Of a stretch of 64,000 nucleotides of DNA, positions 33,513 through 42,432 are shown in pieces (the first letter of the stretch is position 1; every line of letters starts with the position of its first letter). A program made the translations under genes and the position numbers. The stretch comes from CAVQJU01 sp963754955. GTDB taxonomy: Bacteria; Acidobacteriota; Vicinamibacteria; Vicinamibacterales; CAVVIG01. The stretch spans positions 868,001 through 932,000 of the forward strand of contig CAVWHY010000012.1 of the NCBI GenBank assembly GCA_963754955.1. The letters are read 5' to 3'. A model generated the notes under the pieces. The model ran no database searches. It was not told the DNA's origin and was given only the letters and a program-made list of their open reading frames with translations.

Positions 33513-34469
33513 GTGAGGTCTTTCGTAACCGGCGCGGCTGGATTCATCGGCAGCAACCTGACCGATCGGTTGCTCGCAAACGGCCACACCGTCGTGGGCT
33601 TCGACGACTTCTCGACCGGCCGTCGACGATTCCTGGCCGACGCGATTCAATCCAGTCGGTTCTCGCTCGTGGAGGGAGATGTTCTTGACGCAGGCTGCCT
33701 CACAACGGCCATGAGCCGGTGCGATATGGTCTTTCATCTCGCAGCCAACGCGGATGTCCGGTTTGGCACCGAGCATCCTCGCAAGGATCTCGAGCAGAAC
33801 ACGATCGCGACATTCAACGTCCTCGAGGCCATGCGGTCGAATGGGGTTCGCCGCATCGCGTTCCCGTCCACCGGTTCCATATATGGCGAGCCTGAGATTC
33901 ATCCGACGCCGGAGAACGCCCCGTTCCCCGTTCAGACCTCCTTGTACGGCGCGTCGAAGCTCGCCGGTGAGGGCTTGATCCAGGCCTATTGCCAAGGTTT
34001 CGGCTTCCAAGGCTACATCTTCCGATTCGTGTCGATCCTTGGCGAGCGTTACTCCCACGGCCATGTCTTTGACTTCTACCGAAGCTTGCGGAGCAATCCG
34101 GGCGAGCTGCGAGTGCTCGGTGACGGCCGCCAGCGAAAGTCGTACCTCGGCGTTCAGGACTGCATCGACGCCATCCTGACAGCTCTCGAGAAAGCCGCCG
34201 ACAAGGTCAACGTGTTCAACCTCGGCACCGACGAATACTGCTCGGTCAACGACTCCATCGGCTGGATCACAGGACATCTGGGGATCAACCCGGCACGGAC
34301 GTACACGGGCGGTGAGCGGGGATGGGTTGGCGACAGTCCGTTCATCTTCCTCGACACTGCAAGGATCCGGTCGCTCGGCTGGAGACCGCGGTCGTCCATT
34401 CGAGAGGGAATCATCGGCACGCTCCAGTACCTCCAGGCCAACTCCTGGCTTCTGGATGAGCGTCAATGA
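33513..34469 (+). CDS. NAD-dependent nucleotide-sugar epimerase/dehydratase (SDR)
   Basis: About 318 residues of the extended SDR family. TGAAGFIGSNLTDRLL is the NAD-binding motif; Ser/Thr with YxxxK is STGSIYGEP and YGASKLAGEG. It resembles UDP-glucose 4-epimerases and related C4/C5 epimerases. The start is GTG 33513, six bases after the fusion gene. The stop overlaps the next ATG as ATGA. Confidence 0.9.
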   Translation: MRSFVTGAAGFIGSNLTDRLLANGHTVVGFDDFSTGRRRFLADAIQSSRFSLVEGDVLDAGCLTTAMSRCDMVFHLAANADVRFGTEHPRKDLEQNTIATFNVLEAMRSNGVRRIAFPSTGSIYGEPEIHPTPENAPFPVQTSLYGASKLAGEGLIQAYCQGFGFQGYIFRFVSILGERYSHGHVFDFYRSLRSNPGELRVLGDGRQRKSYLGVQDCIDAILTALEKAADKVNVFNLGTDEYCSVNDSIGWITGHLGINPARTYTGGERGWVGDSPFIFLDTARIRSLGWRPRSSIREGIIGTLQYLQANSWLLDERQ

Positions 34470-35764
34470 ACGTCTGCGTCGCCGGCCTCTGGCATCTCGG
34501 GACGGTCACGGCTGCGTGCCTGGCCTCGGCTGGACACCAGGTAACGGGTCTCGACGCCGAACCAACGGTGGTCGGTGCGCTCCTGGCGGGCAAGTCTCCC
34601 GTGTTCGAGCCGGCACTCGCAGACCTCATCGAGGCTGGTCTCGCCAGCGGCCATCTCCACTTCACGACCGACGTCGCGACAGCCACACGCCGCGCCGACG
34701 TCGTCTGGATTGCATTCGATACACCAGTGGACGATGAAGACAAGGCGGATACCGGCTCTGTTCTCGAGCGCGCGGCCCAGCTCTTCCCCTTTCTCGCTGA
34801 CGGGACCCTCGTCTTGATTTCATCACAGCTCCCCGTTGGCTCGACCAGGCACCTCGAACAAGTATGGAGCGACCGGGCTAATGGCCGAACCGTCAGCTTC
34901 GCTTGCCTGCCGGAGAATCTGCGTCTTGGAAGCGCGATCGAGACATTCACCCGACCCGAACGGGTCATCGCAGGCGTGCGCACGTCTGCCGATCGCGGCC
35001 GGGTCGCATCGTTGCTCCAGCCTTTTACGTCGCAGATCGAATGGATGTCGGTCGAATCGGCCGAAATGACAAAACACGCGCTCAATGCGTTTCTTGCGAC
35101 ATCGGTCGGCTTCATCAACGAGATCGCTGAGCTTTGCGAACAGGTCGGCGCCGACGCAGGTGCCGTCGAGCGCGGCCTCAAATCGGATTCGCGAATCGGG
35201 CCGCGGGCCTATCTCTCGCCCGGGGCGGCTGTCGCCGGCGGAACGCTGGCACGAGATGTCATGTTTCTCTCAGAACTCGGCCAGGTGCACGGTGTGGCGA
35301 CCCATCTGATCGCGTCGGTCAAGACCAGCAACGATGCGCACCGTCGCTGGGCGGCGCGACGTCTTCATCAATTGCTCGGCGGCGTCTCAGGCAGGACGGT
35401 GGCCATTTGGGGCTTGACGTACAAGCCCGGCACCGACACGCTCAGGCGCTCGAGTTCCGTTGAGTTGTGCCAGTGGCTGGTCGACCAGGGCGCCGCCGTT
35501 GTCGCACACGATCCAGCAATCAGGAGACTTCCTGAAAACGACCGCTATCGATTCACGCTGGCCGAGACCCCGTTGTCTGCCGTCCGGGGTGCGTCGGCGC
35601 TGGTCGTCGCCACACCGTGGCCGGAATACCGACAGGTAGCGGCCGGCGATGTCGCAACTCGAATGGTACGGGGCCTTGTCCTGGACCCCAACGGCTTCTT
35701 GAACGCGACTCTTGGCACGCATGACGGCATCGAGCACGTAACGGTCGGCAGAACCTGCAAATGA
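34466..35764 (+). CDS. UDP-sugar dehydrogenase-like protein lacking the catalytic Cys
   Basis: 432 residues with the three-domain UDP-glucose/GDP-mannose dehydrogenase layout: NVCVAGLWHLGTVTAACLAS (NAD fold), AEMTKHALNAFLATSVGFIN (central helix) and WGLTYKPGTDTLRRSSSVEL (UDP-binding end). In the active-site loop, where GGSCFPKD normally supplies the thiol, this protein reads AGGTLARDV, with no Cys. The two-step oxidation to an acid needs that Cys, so it may stop at the aldehyde, do another oxidation, or act as a pseudoenzyme. ATGA overlaps on both sides. Confidence 0.85.
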   Translation: MNVCVAGLWHLGTVTAACLASAGHQVTGLDAEPTVVGALLAGKSPVFEPALADLIEAGLASGHLHFTTDVATATRRADVVWIAFDTPVDDEDKADTGSVLERAAQLFPFLADGTLVLISSQLPVGSTRHLEQVWSDRANGRTVSFACLPENLRLGSAIETFTRPERVIAGVRTSADRGRVASLLQPFTSQIEWMSVESAEMTKHALNAFLATSVGFINEIAELCEQVGADAGAVERGLKSDSRIGPRAYLSPGAAVAGGTLARDVMFLSELGQVHGVATHLIASVKTSNDAHRRWAARRLHQLLGGVSGRTVAIWGLTYKPGTDTLRRSSSVELCQWLVDQGAAVVAHDPAIRRLPENDRYRFTLAETPLSAVRGASALVVATPWPEYRQVAAGDVATRMVRGLVLDPNGFLNATLGTHDGIEHVTVGRTCK

Positions 35765-36636
35765 GCAGACCTCTCGACGGCCGAAGTGCCCTGATCACGG
35801 GAGCTAGTCAGGGCTTGGGTTTCGCGATCGCATGCGCCTACGCCAAAGCCGGTGCCAGCGTACTCCTTTGCGCCAGAGACGCCGCAATGCTCGAGCGCGC
35901 TCGGGCTGAGGTCGCAGCGCTCGCCTCACCAAACCAGGTGGTACTCGCAAAGCAGGCGGACGTTTCCCGGCGGGACGATGTTCAGGAACTCGCAAGGACG
36001 GCGCTGAGCGCCCTGCCGACGCTGCAGATCCTCGTCAACAATGCGGGCGTCTATGGACCGATCGGGCCCGTAGAAGATGTTGACTGGGACCGCTGGCTTC
36101 AGGCCATTGAGATCAATCTGTTCGGATCGATTTTTCTGTGCCGCGCCCTCGTGCCGCATCTGAAGGCCAACCGTTACGGCAAGATCGTCCAGCTCTCCGG
36201 CGGCGGGGCGACAACCCCCCTGCCGCGCTTCAGTGCGTACGCGGCGTCGAAAGCCGCGGTTGTCCGCTTCGCCGAGACCCTCGCGGAAGAGGTTCAGGGC
36301 GATAACATCGACGTCAATTGCATTGCGCCAGGTGCCCTCAACACGCGACTCCTCGATGAAGTTCTGACGGCTGGACCGAGCCGAGCCGGCCGAACATTCC
36401 ACAAGCGCTCGGTCAAACAAAAAGAGGAGGGCGGGGTGCCCTTGTCCAAGGGGGCCGACCTGGCCGTGTTTCTCGGCTCGGCCGCCAGCGACGGCATCAC
36501 AGGAAAACTGCTGAGCGCGGTTTGGGATCCCTGGGAAACCTTACCCGAACATCGCACGGAACTGAACGCATCCGACGTGTACACCCTTCGGCGCATCGTT
36601 CCGGACGACCGCGGCTTCAAGTGGGGAAACAGGTGA
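35761..36636 (+). CDS. SDR-family oxidoreductase
   Basis: 291 residues of the classical SDR fold: ITGASQGLGFAIACAYAKAG (cofactor), ILVNNAGVYGPIG (NNAG) and AYAASKAAVVRFAE (YxxxK). A tail of about 40 residues (WDPWETLPEHRTELN, PDDRGFKWGN) follows the core and is not typical of acyl-carrier reductases. Next to a Gfo/Idh oxidoreductase and a sugar kinase it is best read as a sugar or nucleotide-sugar dehydrogenase. Confidence 0.87.
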   Translation: MSRPLDGRSALITGASQGLGFAIACAYAKAGASVLLCARDAAMLERARAEVAALASPNQVVLAKQADVSRRDDVQELARTALSALPTLQILVNNAGVYGPIGPVEDVDWDRWLQAIEINLFGSIFLCRALVPHLKANRYGKIVQLSGGGATTPLPRFSAYAASKAAVVRFAETLAEEVQGDNIDVNCIAPGALNTRLLDEVLTAGPSRAGRTFHKRSVKQKEEGGVPLSKGADLAVFLGSAASDGITGKLLSAVWDPWETLPEHRTELNASDVYTLRRIVPDDRGFKWGNR

Positions 36637-37649
36637 GCCTCGGCGTTGCCATCGTCGGGTGTGGTCTCGTGGGTCGAAAGCGCGCCGCCGCGCTGGCCGG
36701 TGCGCGGCTGACCGTGTGCTCGGATGTGCGGCGTGAACGCGCCGACGCGTTGGCGAGCACTTCTCCGGGGACACTGGTCGCCTCAGATTGGCGGGGCGCC
36801 ATCGATCGTGCCGATGTCGACGTCGTCATCGTCGCCACAACCAACGACGCGCTCGCGGAGGTCGCGCACTACGGCTTGGCGGCCGGAAAGCATCTACTCG
36901 TCGAGAAGCCGGCCGGCCGGACGTTGCGCGAAATCGATTCCCTGATCGAAGCGGCCCAACAACGTCGCCGGCTCGTACGCGTCGGCTTCAATCACCGCTA
37001 CCACCCAGCGATCCGCAAGGCCCGTGAGTTGTTCACGGAGGGGCTGCTTGGTGATCTGATGTTCGTCCGCGGGCGTTACGGACACGGCGGCCGCCTTGGC
37101 TACGAGAAGGAGTGGCGCGCGAACCCTGAGCAGTCGGGAGGCGGCGAACTCATCGATCAGGGCGTGCATCTAATCGATTTGTCCCGCTGGTTTCTGGGCG
37201 ATTTTCCGGTCGTCAGCGGGTTTGCACATACGTATTTCTGGCGGATGCCGGTGGACGACAACGCCTTTCTCCAGCTGCGCACCGCACGCGACCAGACGGC
37301 CTGGCTCCACGTAAGCTGCACCGAATGGAAGAATCTGTTTTCCCTGGAAATCTACGGCCGTCGGGCGAAGCTGCACATCGAGGGTCTGGGCGGCAGCTAC
37401 GGACCGGAACGACTGACGTTCTATCAGATGCTGCCCGAGATGGGACCTCCGGAAACAACCGCCTGGGAGTACCCCACGGTTGATACATCGTGGGCGGTGG
37501 AATTCACGGAGTTTCTCGAAGACATCCGCCTCGAGCGAACGCCGTCGGCGAGCCTGGCGGACGGGCGCGCAGCTCTGGCCATTGTCGACGACATTTACCG
37601 ACAATCTGGATACCGCTTCTCCGCTTTGTCGGCGGCCTCGGCCGACTAG
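36633..37649 (+). CDS. Gfo/Idh/MocA-family sugar oxidoreductase
   Basis: About 338 residues. VAIVGCGLVGRKRAAALAGA is the Rossmann NAD(P) site, LLVEKPAGRTLREIDSL has the catalytic Lys of EKP, and GGGELIDQGVHLIDLSRWFL is the C-terminal substrate motif with DxGxHxxD. The start GTG 36633 overlaps the SDR stop as GTGA. The family reduces or oxidises sugars and nucleotide sugars; here it belongs to the sugar module with the kinase and nucleotidyltransferase that follow. Confidence 0.9.
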   Translation: MSLGVAIVGCGLVGRKRAAALAGARLTVCSDVRRERADALASTSPGTLVASDWRGAIDRADVDVVIVATTNDALAEVAHYGLAAGKHLLVEKPAGRTLREIDSLIEAAQQRRRLVRVGFNHRYHPAIRKARELFTEGLLGDLMFVRGRYGHGGRLGYEKEWRANPEQSGGGELIDQGVHLIDLSRWFLGDFPVVSGFAHTYFWRMPVDDNAFLQLRTARDQTAWLHVSCTEWKNLFSLEIYGRRAKLHIEGLGGSYGPERLTFYQMLPEMGPPETTAWEYPTVDTSWAVEFTEFLEDIRLERTPSASLADGRAALAIVDDIYRQSGYRFSALSAASAD

Positions 37650-37652
37650 AAG

Positions 37653-38633
37653 ATGATCATTACTCGCAGCCCTCTTCGAATCACCCTTGGTGGAGGTGGT
37701 ACCGACCTGCCTTCGTACTATCGTGAGCACGGCGGCGCCCTCATTGCGGCGGCCATCGACAAGTACGTGTACGTAACGGTCACGAGGCCCTTCGTGGAAG
37801 GCATCTTCCTGAAGTACTCGAAGCTGGAACACGTCAAGGCGATCGATGACGTGCAGCATCCCATCATTCGAGAAGCCATCCGGATGCTCGATTTTGCGAC
37901 GCCGCGAATAGAAATCACGACGCTTGCCGATATCCCGGCTGGAACAGGCCTTGGATCCTCCGGGAGTTTCTCGACCGCGTTGCTCAGAGCCCTCTGTGCC
38001 TACCAGCGACGTCTGCTGCACCCGCACGAGCTCGCCGAGCTCGCATGCGAGATTGAAATCAATCGGCTCGGTGAACCCATCGGCAAACAGGACCAGTACA
38101 TCGCCTCGTATGGTGGTGTGACATGTTTCGCGTTCCATCCGGACGATCGCGTTGAGGCCTGTCCGCTGAAGCTGAGCAACGAGTCCCTGACGGGACTCGA
38201 AGACAGCCTCCTGCTCTTCTTCACCGGCTTTTCCCGTAGCGCAGGCTCGATCCTCAAGGACCAAAAGGCGCGCACGGAACTGAGCGACGGCGAGATGCTC
38301 GAGAACCTGCACTACGTCAAGGAACTGGGGCTTCGCAGCCGGCGGGCGCTTGAAAGCGGCAATATGACGCGGTTTGGCGAATTGATGGACGAGCACTGGC
38401 AACACAAGAAGCGCCGGTCTGGCGGTATGAGCAATTCCTGTATCGACCAGTGGTACGAGCTGGGACGCCGCAATGGCGCCGTCGGCGGAAAACTCGTCGG
38501 AGCCGGTGGAGGCGGGTTCCTGCTCTTCTACACTGACGAACCACGCCGGCTGCGCAACGCCATGGCGACGGCTGGCCTCGAGGAAGTGCGCTTTCGGTTC
38601 GACTTCGAGGGAACCAAGGTATTGTTCGGATGA
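37653..38633 (+). CDS. GHMP sugar kinase, heptose-phosphate kinase (HddA/WcbL) type
   Basis: 326 residues. RSPLRITLGGGGTDLPSYY is the start of HddA-type GHMP kinases, PAGTGLGSSGSFSTALLRAL is the ATP loop (motif 2) and KLVGAGGGGFLLFY is motif 3. HddA phosphorylates D-glycero-D-manno-heptose 7-phosphate at C1 on the way to GDP-heptose. Other sugar-1-kinases of the family are possible. It lies three bases after the oxidoreductase gene and overlaps the nucleotidyltransferase gene by four (ATGA). Confidence 0.87.
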   Translation: MIITRSPLRITLGGGGTDLPSYYREHGGALIAAAIDKYVYVTVTRPFVEGIFLKYSKLEHVKAIDDVQHPIIREAIRMLDFATPRIEITTLADIPAGTGLGSSGSFSTALLRALCAYQRRLLHPHELAELACEIEINRLGEPIGKQDQYIASYGGVTCFAFHPDDRVEACPLKLSNESLTGLEDSLLLFFTGFSRSAGSILKDQKARTELSDGEMLENLHYVKELGLRSRRALESGNMTRFGELMDEHWQHKKRRSGGMSNSCIDQWYELGRRNGAVGGKLVGAGGGGFLLFYTDEPRRLRNAMATAGLEEVRFRFDFEGTKVLFG

Positions 38634-39337
38634 GTCTTCCCGTTGCAATCCTCGCAGGAGGACTCGCGACGCGGCTTCGACCGACCACTGATCAAATTCC
38701 AAAGTCGCTGATCGAGGTCGCCGGCAAGCCGTTTGCCGCTCATCAAATCCAATTACTGCGCGGCCACGGCCTGATCGACATCGTGTTTCTGGTCGGACAT
38801 CTCGGCGAGATGATGTGCCAGGCCCTCGGAGACGGCAGCCGTTGGGGCGTTCGGCTGCGTTACGTCTCCGACGGCTCACGGCCGTTGGGGACCGGCGGTG
38901 CCATCCGTCGTGCGCTGCCTGAACTGGGCGATGCGTTCTTCGTCCTCTACGGTGACTCATATCTCGAGTGCGATTTTCTGGCAGTCGAGCGGTCGTTCGT
39001 GGCTGCCGGCAAGACAGGGCTCATGACCGTGTGTCGAAACGACGGCCGCTGGGATCGAAGCAACGTCCTGTTCGTGAACGGCCGCCTCGTCAGCTACGAC
39101 AAACAGCGTCCGGCGCCCGAAATGCGACACATCGACTATGGCCTCGGAGTCTTCCAAGGGGCTGCATTCGCGGACTTGGCGGACGGCGAGGCCTTCGACC
39201 TGGCGGCGATCTATCAGCGTCTGCTCGCCAGGAACGATCTGCAGGGTTTCGAAGTTGCCGGTCGCTTTTACGAGATCGGCTCTCCAGCCGGATTGGAAGA
39301 AACGCGTCAGTATCTTGCGGTCAAGGGAGCGCCATGA
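38630..39337 (+). CDS. Sugar-1-phosphate nucleotidyltransferase (HddC-like)
   Basis: 235 residues. PVAILAGGLATRLRPTTDQI and PKSLIEVAGKPF form the nucleotide-binding signature (GGxxTRLxPxT...PK) and LGDAFFVLYGDSYLECDF has the metal Asp. Length and pattern match HddC-type enzymes, which make GDP-heptose from the 1-phosphate. The order kinase-nucleotidyltransferase-SIS matches known heptose gene sets. The nucleotide used (GTP, CTP or other) is not certain. Confidence 0.87.
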   Translation: MSLPVAILAGGLATRLRPTTDQIPKSLIEVAGKPFAAHQIQLLRGHGLIDIVFLVGHLGEMMCQALGDGSRWGVRLRYVSDGSRPLGTGGAIRRALPELGDAFFVLYGDSYLECDFLAVERSFVAAGKTGLMTVCRNDGRWDRSNVLFVNGRLVSYDKQRPAPEMRHIDYGLGVFQGAAFADLADGEAFDLAAIYQRLLARNDLQGFEVAGRFYEIGSPAGLEETRQYLAVKGAP

Positions 39338-39942
39338 AGTACGCGCGACAGCATCTGGACGAGGTCGCCAGAATCATCACGGCGATTGACGTCGCGGCGA
39401 TCGAACGAATGGTCGGACTGCTCGCCGATCTGCGAGACCGCGGCGGAAGGCTCTTTTTTCTCGGCGTTGGCGGCAGCGCCGCGAATTGCTCACACGCGGT
39501 GAACGACTTCCGAAAGATTGCCGGGTTCGAAGCTTACACGCCAGTCGACAATGTCTCCGAGCTCACCGCGCGAACCAACGACGAAGGCTGGGCGAGCGTC
39601 TTCAGCACGTGGCTGAAAGGGAGCCGGCTCGGCGCCGACGATATGTTGTTCGTGCTGTCGGTCGGGGGCGGCAGCCTCGAGCACAACATCAGCCCGAATC
39701 TTGTGGTGGCTTTGAACGATGCTCGTCACGTCGGCGCCAGGATTGTCGGCATCGTCGGCCGCGATGGGGGCTACACCGCCCAGGTGGCCGACGCATGCAT
39801 CGTCGTGCCGACCGTGAATGCGGACAACGTGACGCCTCACACAGAGGCGTTTCAGGCCGTCATCTGGCACTTGCTTATCTCCCACCCGGCACTCAAGATA
39901 GCTGACACCAAATGGGAATCGACACTGGTCCGATCCTCATGA
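39334..39942 (+). CDS. SIS-domain sugar-phosphate isomerase (GmhA-like)
   Basis: About 202 residues. RLFFLGVGGSAANCSHAVND matches the GmhA phosphate loop NGGSxxDxxHFAxE, keeping His but with Asp for the second ligand. The Ser-rich loop is SVGGGSLEHN rather than SGNS. The C-terminal QExH metal/acid block of GmhA is replaced by HTEAFQAVIWH. It may isomerise sedoheptulose 7-phosphate like GmhA or act on a related ketose phosphate. The ATG at 39334 overlaps the preceding stop as ATGA. Confidence 0.82.
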   Translation: MKYARQHLDEVARIITAIDVAAIERMVGLLADLRDRGGRLFFLGVGGSAANCSHAVNDFRKIAGFEAYTPVDNVSELTARTNDEGWASVFSTWLKGSRLGADDMLFVLSVGGGSLEHNISPNLVVALNDARHVGARIVGIVGRDGGYTAQVADACIVVPTVNADNVTPHTEAFQAVIWHLLISHPALKIADTKWESTLVRSS

Positions 39943-40655
39943 AGCGACTCGATCAGCTTTCCGTCAAGATTTTCGCGGACGGCGCCGACCTCGATGCCAT
40001 GCGGTCGCTGTATCACCAGCCGCACATTAAGGGCTTCACGACCAACCCGACGCTCATGAGAAAGGCTGGGATCAACGACTACCGTGGGTTCGCCCGGCAG
40101 GTGTTGGCCGCCATTCCCGACCGACCCATTTCGTTCGAGGTGTTCTCGGACGATTTCGACCAAATGGAGCGGCAGGCGCACGAGATCGCGAGCTGGGGAA
40201 CGAACGTTTACGTCAAGATCCCGGTTACCAACACGCTACGCGAATCCGCTCGCGACCTCGTCCACCACTTGTCCCATTCTGGCGTGAAGGTCAACGTCAC
40301 TGCCCTCCTTTCGCTGGACCAGGTCTCCGAGATGACGGCAGCTGTTGCCGGCGGGGCCGCCTCGTGCGTTTCCGTGTTCGCTGGGCGAGTCGCAGATACC
40401 GGGTGGGATCCGGTTCCCCTGATGGCAAGGGCGGTCGAGATCCTGCGCGACGCTCCAAACGCCGAACTGGTCTGGGCGAGCCCCCGCGAGCTGCTGAATA
40501 TCTTTCAAGCCGATGCCGTCGGCTGCCACATCATCACCGTTACAAACGACATCCTGAAGAAACTGTGCCTGGTGGGACGTGGTCTCGAAGACTACTCGCT
40601 CGAGACGGTCAAAATGTTCCACGACGACGCCGAGCACGCGGGCTACGAGCTTTAA
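39939..40655 (+). CDS. Transaldolase-family protein (short, FSA/TalC-like)
   Basis: About 238 residues. KGFTTNPTLMRKAG is the family N-terminal motif and NVYVKIPVTN contains the Schiff-base Lys; VNVTALLSLDQV and ITVTNDILKKL complete the barrel. Transaldolases interconvert C3, C4, C6 and C7 sugars, and sedoheptulose 7-phosphate is the entry to heptose pathways, which fits its place after the GmhA-like gene. The ATG at 39939 overlaps the SIS stop as ATGA; an ATG 27 bases upstream is less likely. Confidence 0.88.
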   Translation: MKRLDQLSVKIFADGADLDAMRSLYHQPHIKGFTTNPTLMRKAGINDYRGFARQVLAAIPDRPISFEVFSDDFDQMERQAHEIASWGTNVYVKIPVTNTLRESARDLVHHLSHSGVKVNVTALLSLDQVSEMTAAVAGGAASCVSVFAGRVADTGWDPVPLMARAVEILRDAPNAELVWASPRELLNIFQADAVGCHIITVTNDILKKLCLVGRGLEDYSLETVKMFHDDAEHAGYEL

Positions 40656-40668
40656 TGGCGGGCGGAGT

Positions 40669-42036
40669 GTGGTAAGCATCACCCTCACACTGCTGATTGT
40701 GCTCGCCACGCTGACATTCGGGGCCGTCTATCCCTGGAGTTACCTGCCTCTTTTCGGGTCCGCCGCGTGCTTCGGATTGATCGGGATGTTCGACCGACGC
40801 GAATTCCCCTCCGGACTCCGGCCACTCTCGATAGGTCTGCTCCTCTTATTCGTGGCCGTCGGCGCGCAGTTGGTACCGCTCCCAAGCGCAACGCTTCAGG
40901 CGCTGAGTCCGCACGCACCCGATCTCCTGCACCAATACAGCTTCGCATTCGCACGCGGCGCCGATCGACACCCTATCTCGATCAACGCGCACGCCACCAG
41001 GAACGCGTTGATTGGCCTGGGCGGTCTGGCAGCTTACCTGATTGGCCTGCCCGGTCTGTTGTCCCGTCGCGACCTGCGAACGCTGCCGTGGAACCTCATC
41101 CTCTTTGCAGCGCTGCTGGCCCTCATCGGCATCTACGGAAGAGAGCACAACAACGGTCTGGTATACGGTTTCTGGCAACCGCGTGAGGGCACGAACGCGA
41201 ATGGGTTCGGTCCGTTCGTCAATCGCAATCACTTCGCCGGATGGATGCTGATGGCAACGTGCCTGACTGTCGGCGTGCTGTGCGGGCGCATCGAACGTGC
41301 GCGCGGCAGCGCAAAACCCGATCTGCGTAGTCGGTTGGTCTGGTTGTCCACGGCTGAAGCGAATCGAATCACACTCATCGCCGCCGGCGCGATGACCATG
41401 GCCGTCTCGCTCGTTTGGACGATGTCGCGATCGGGCATCATCAGCCTGGCGTGTGCCGTCGGATGTTTCCTGTGGCTCGTGGCCCGCCGGCGCGGTCTCG
41501 GTGGCCGGCATCGGGCCGTCATCATCGCGCTGCTCGGCATGTTGCTTCTCGTGGGACTGAACTGGCGCGGCATCGCTCGAATCGCAGCGTGGTTCGGCGA
41601 CACAAAGGATCTGGTCGATCGCACGGCGGCATGGCGCGACGGGTGGCAAGTCGTCCGCGATTTTCCCATCGTTGGGACGGGAATCAACACGTATGCGGAC
41701 GCCATGATCTTCTACCAGAAGCACGTCCTCGACTTCTGGATGACGCGCGCTCACAACGACTATTTACAGCTTCTCGCGGAGGGAGGGTTCCTGGTATTCG
41801 TTCCCGCCACCATTGCGGTCGTCCTGCTCGCTGTGGCCGTGTGCCGCCGCGTCCGCGAGGCGAGCGGTGACAGCTACGATTACTGGGTTCGCGCCGGTGC
41901 CGGGGTGGGACTTATCGCGATCGGTATTCAGGAGACCGTTGAATTCAGCCTCCAGATTCCCGCAAACGCCTTTCTCTTCGCCACGCTGGCGGCAATCGCA
42001 ATTTCCCCGTATTCCGCTCGCAGAGTAACCGAATGA
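40669..42036 (+). CDS. Second O-antigen ligase/polymerase family membrane protein
   Basis: About 455 residues with about 10-12 membrane helices. MTRAHNDYLQLLAEGGFLVF is the Wzy_C/WaaL motif with the conserved His-Asn; a large periplasmic loop precedes it. The start GTG 40669 follows GGCGGAG at very short spacing. Unlike the family member at 23021-24505 it follows the sugar module. The two may divide polymerisation and ligation, or serve two glycans. Confidence 0.87.
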   Translation: MVSITLTLLIVLATLTFGAVYPWSYLPLFGSAACFGLIGMFDRREFPSGLRPLSIGLLLLFVAVGAQLVPLPSATLQALSPHAPDLLHQYSFAFARGADRHPISINAHATRNALIGLGGLAAYLIGLPGLLSRRDLRTLPWNLILFAALLALIGIYGREHNNGLVYGFWQPREGTNANGFGPFVNRNHFAGWMLMATCLTVGVLCGRIERARGSAKPDLRSRLVWLSTAEANRITLIAAGAMTMAVSLVWTMSRSGIISLACAVGCFLWLVARRRGLGGRHRAVIIALLGMLLLVGLNWRGIARIAAWFGDTKDLVDRTAAWRDGWQVVRDFPIVGTGINTYADAMIFYQKHVLDFWMTRAHNDYLQLLAEGGFLVFVPATIAVVLLAVAVCRRVREASGDSYDYWVRAGAGVGLIAIGIQETVEFSLQIPANAFLFATLAAIAISPYSARRVTE

Positions 42037-42368
42037 AGGCCTGCCGAAAATGTGGGTCGCCCGACGTTCACCGCTCACGGCACAGATCGATACTCGAGAG
42101 CTGGTGGAAGGCCATTACCGGCAGCCGCCCTTACCGTTGTCGAGCCTGCGGCGCGCGAATGTGGGCCGCTGACGCCGGTCAGCGATTCAGTGCGCGTGAT
42201 CTCGAGATTGCCGCGCGCGCGATGACCCCCGAACCGCCCGATTTGGCGGGCTCACTCGTGATCGAACAGATCGATCGGCCGGACATCGACCTGAAACAGC
42301 TCGATCTTCCCGAGACACCTCGGCCGATTCGCAAGTCGCCCGCCCGCAAGCCTGCCTCTCTGAAGTAG
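42033..42368 (+). CDS. Small zinc-ribbon protein
   Basis: 111 residues. CRKCGS near the N-terminus and CRACGA about 30 residues later form a CxxC...CxxC zinc knuckle, with basic residues between. The C-terminal half is Pro/Lys-rich and lacks a known domain. It is ATGA-coupled to the ligase-like gene and is the last gene of the plus-strand operon. Function unknown. Confidence 0.75.
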   Translation: MKACRKCGSPDVHRSRHRSILESWWKAITGSRPYRCRACGARMWAADAGQRFSARDLEIAARAMTPEPPDLAGSLVIEQIDRPDIDLKQLDLPETPRPIRKSPARKPASLK

Positions 42369-42369
42369 T

Positions 42370-42416
42370 CCTTCGGCCAGTCTTTTCGCGGCAACAGAAA
42401 GCGAGCAGGCCGGAGG
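42370..42416. terminator. Inverted repeat between converging operons
   Basis: CCTTCGGCC (42370-42378) pairs with GGCCGGAGG (42408-42416) apart from one G-T wobble. It lies between the last plus-strand glycan gene and the end of the minus-strand repeat protein gene. No strong T-run follows. Confidence 0.4.
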
Positions 42417-42432
42417 TGTCTTACGACCGCAG

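Noticed and set aside
37170..38960. A 596-codon minus-strand frame opposite the kinase gene
   Set aside because: Antisense shadow; the plus strand encodes three well-matched, overlapping sugar genes.
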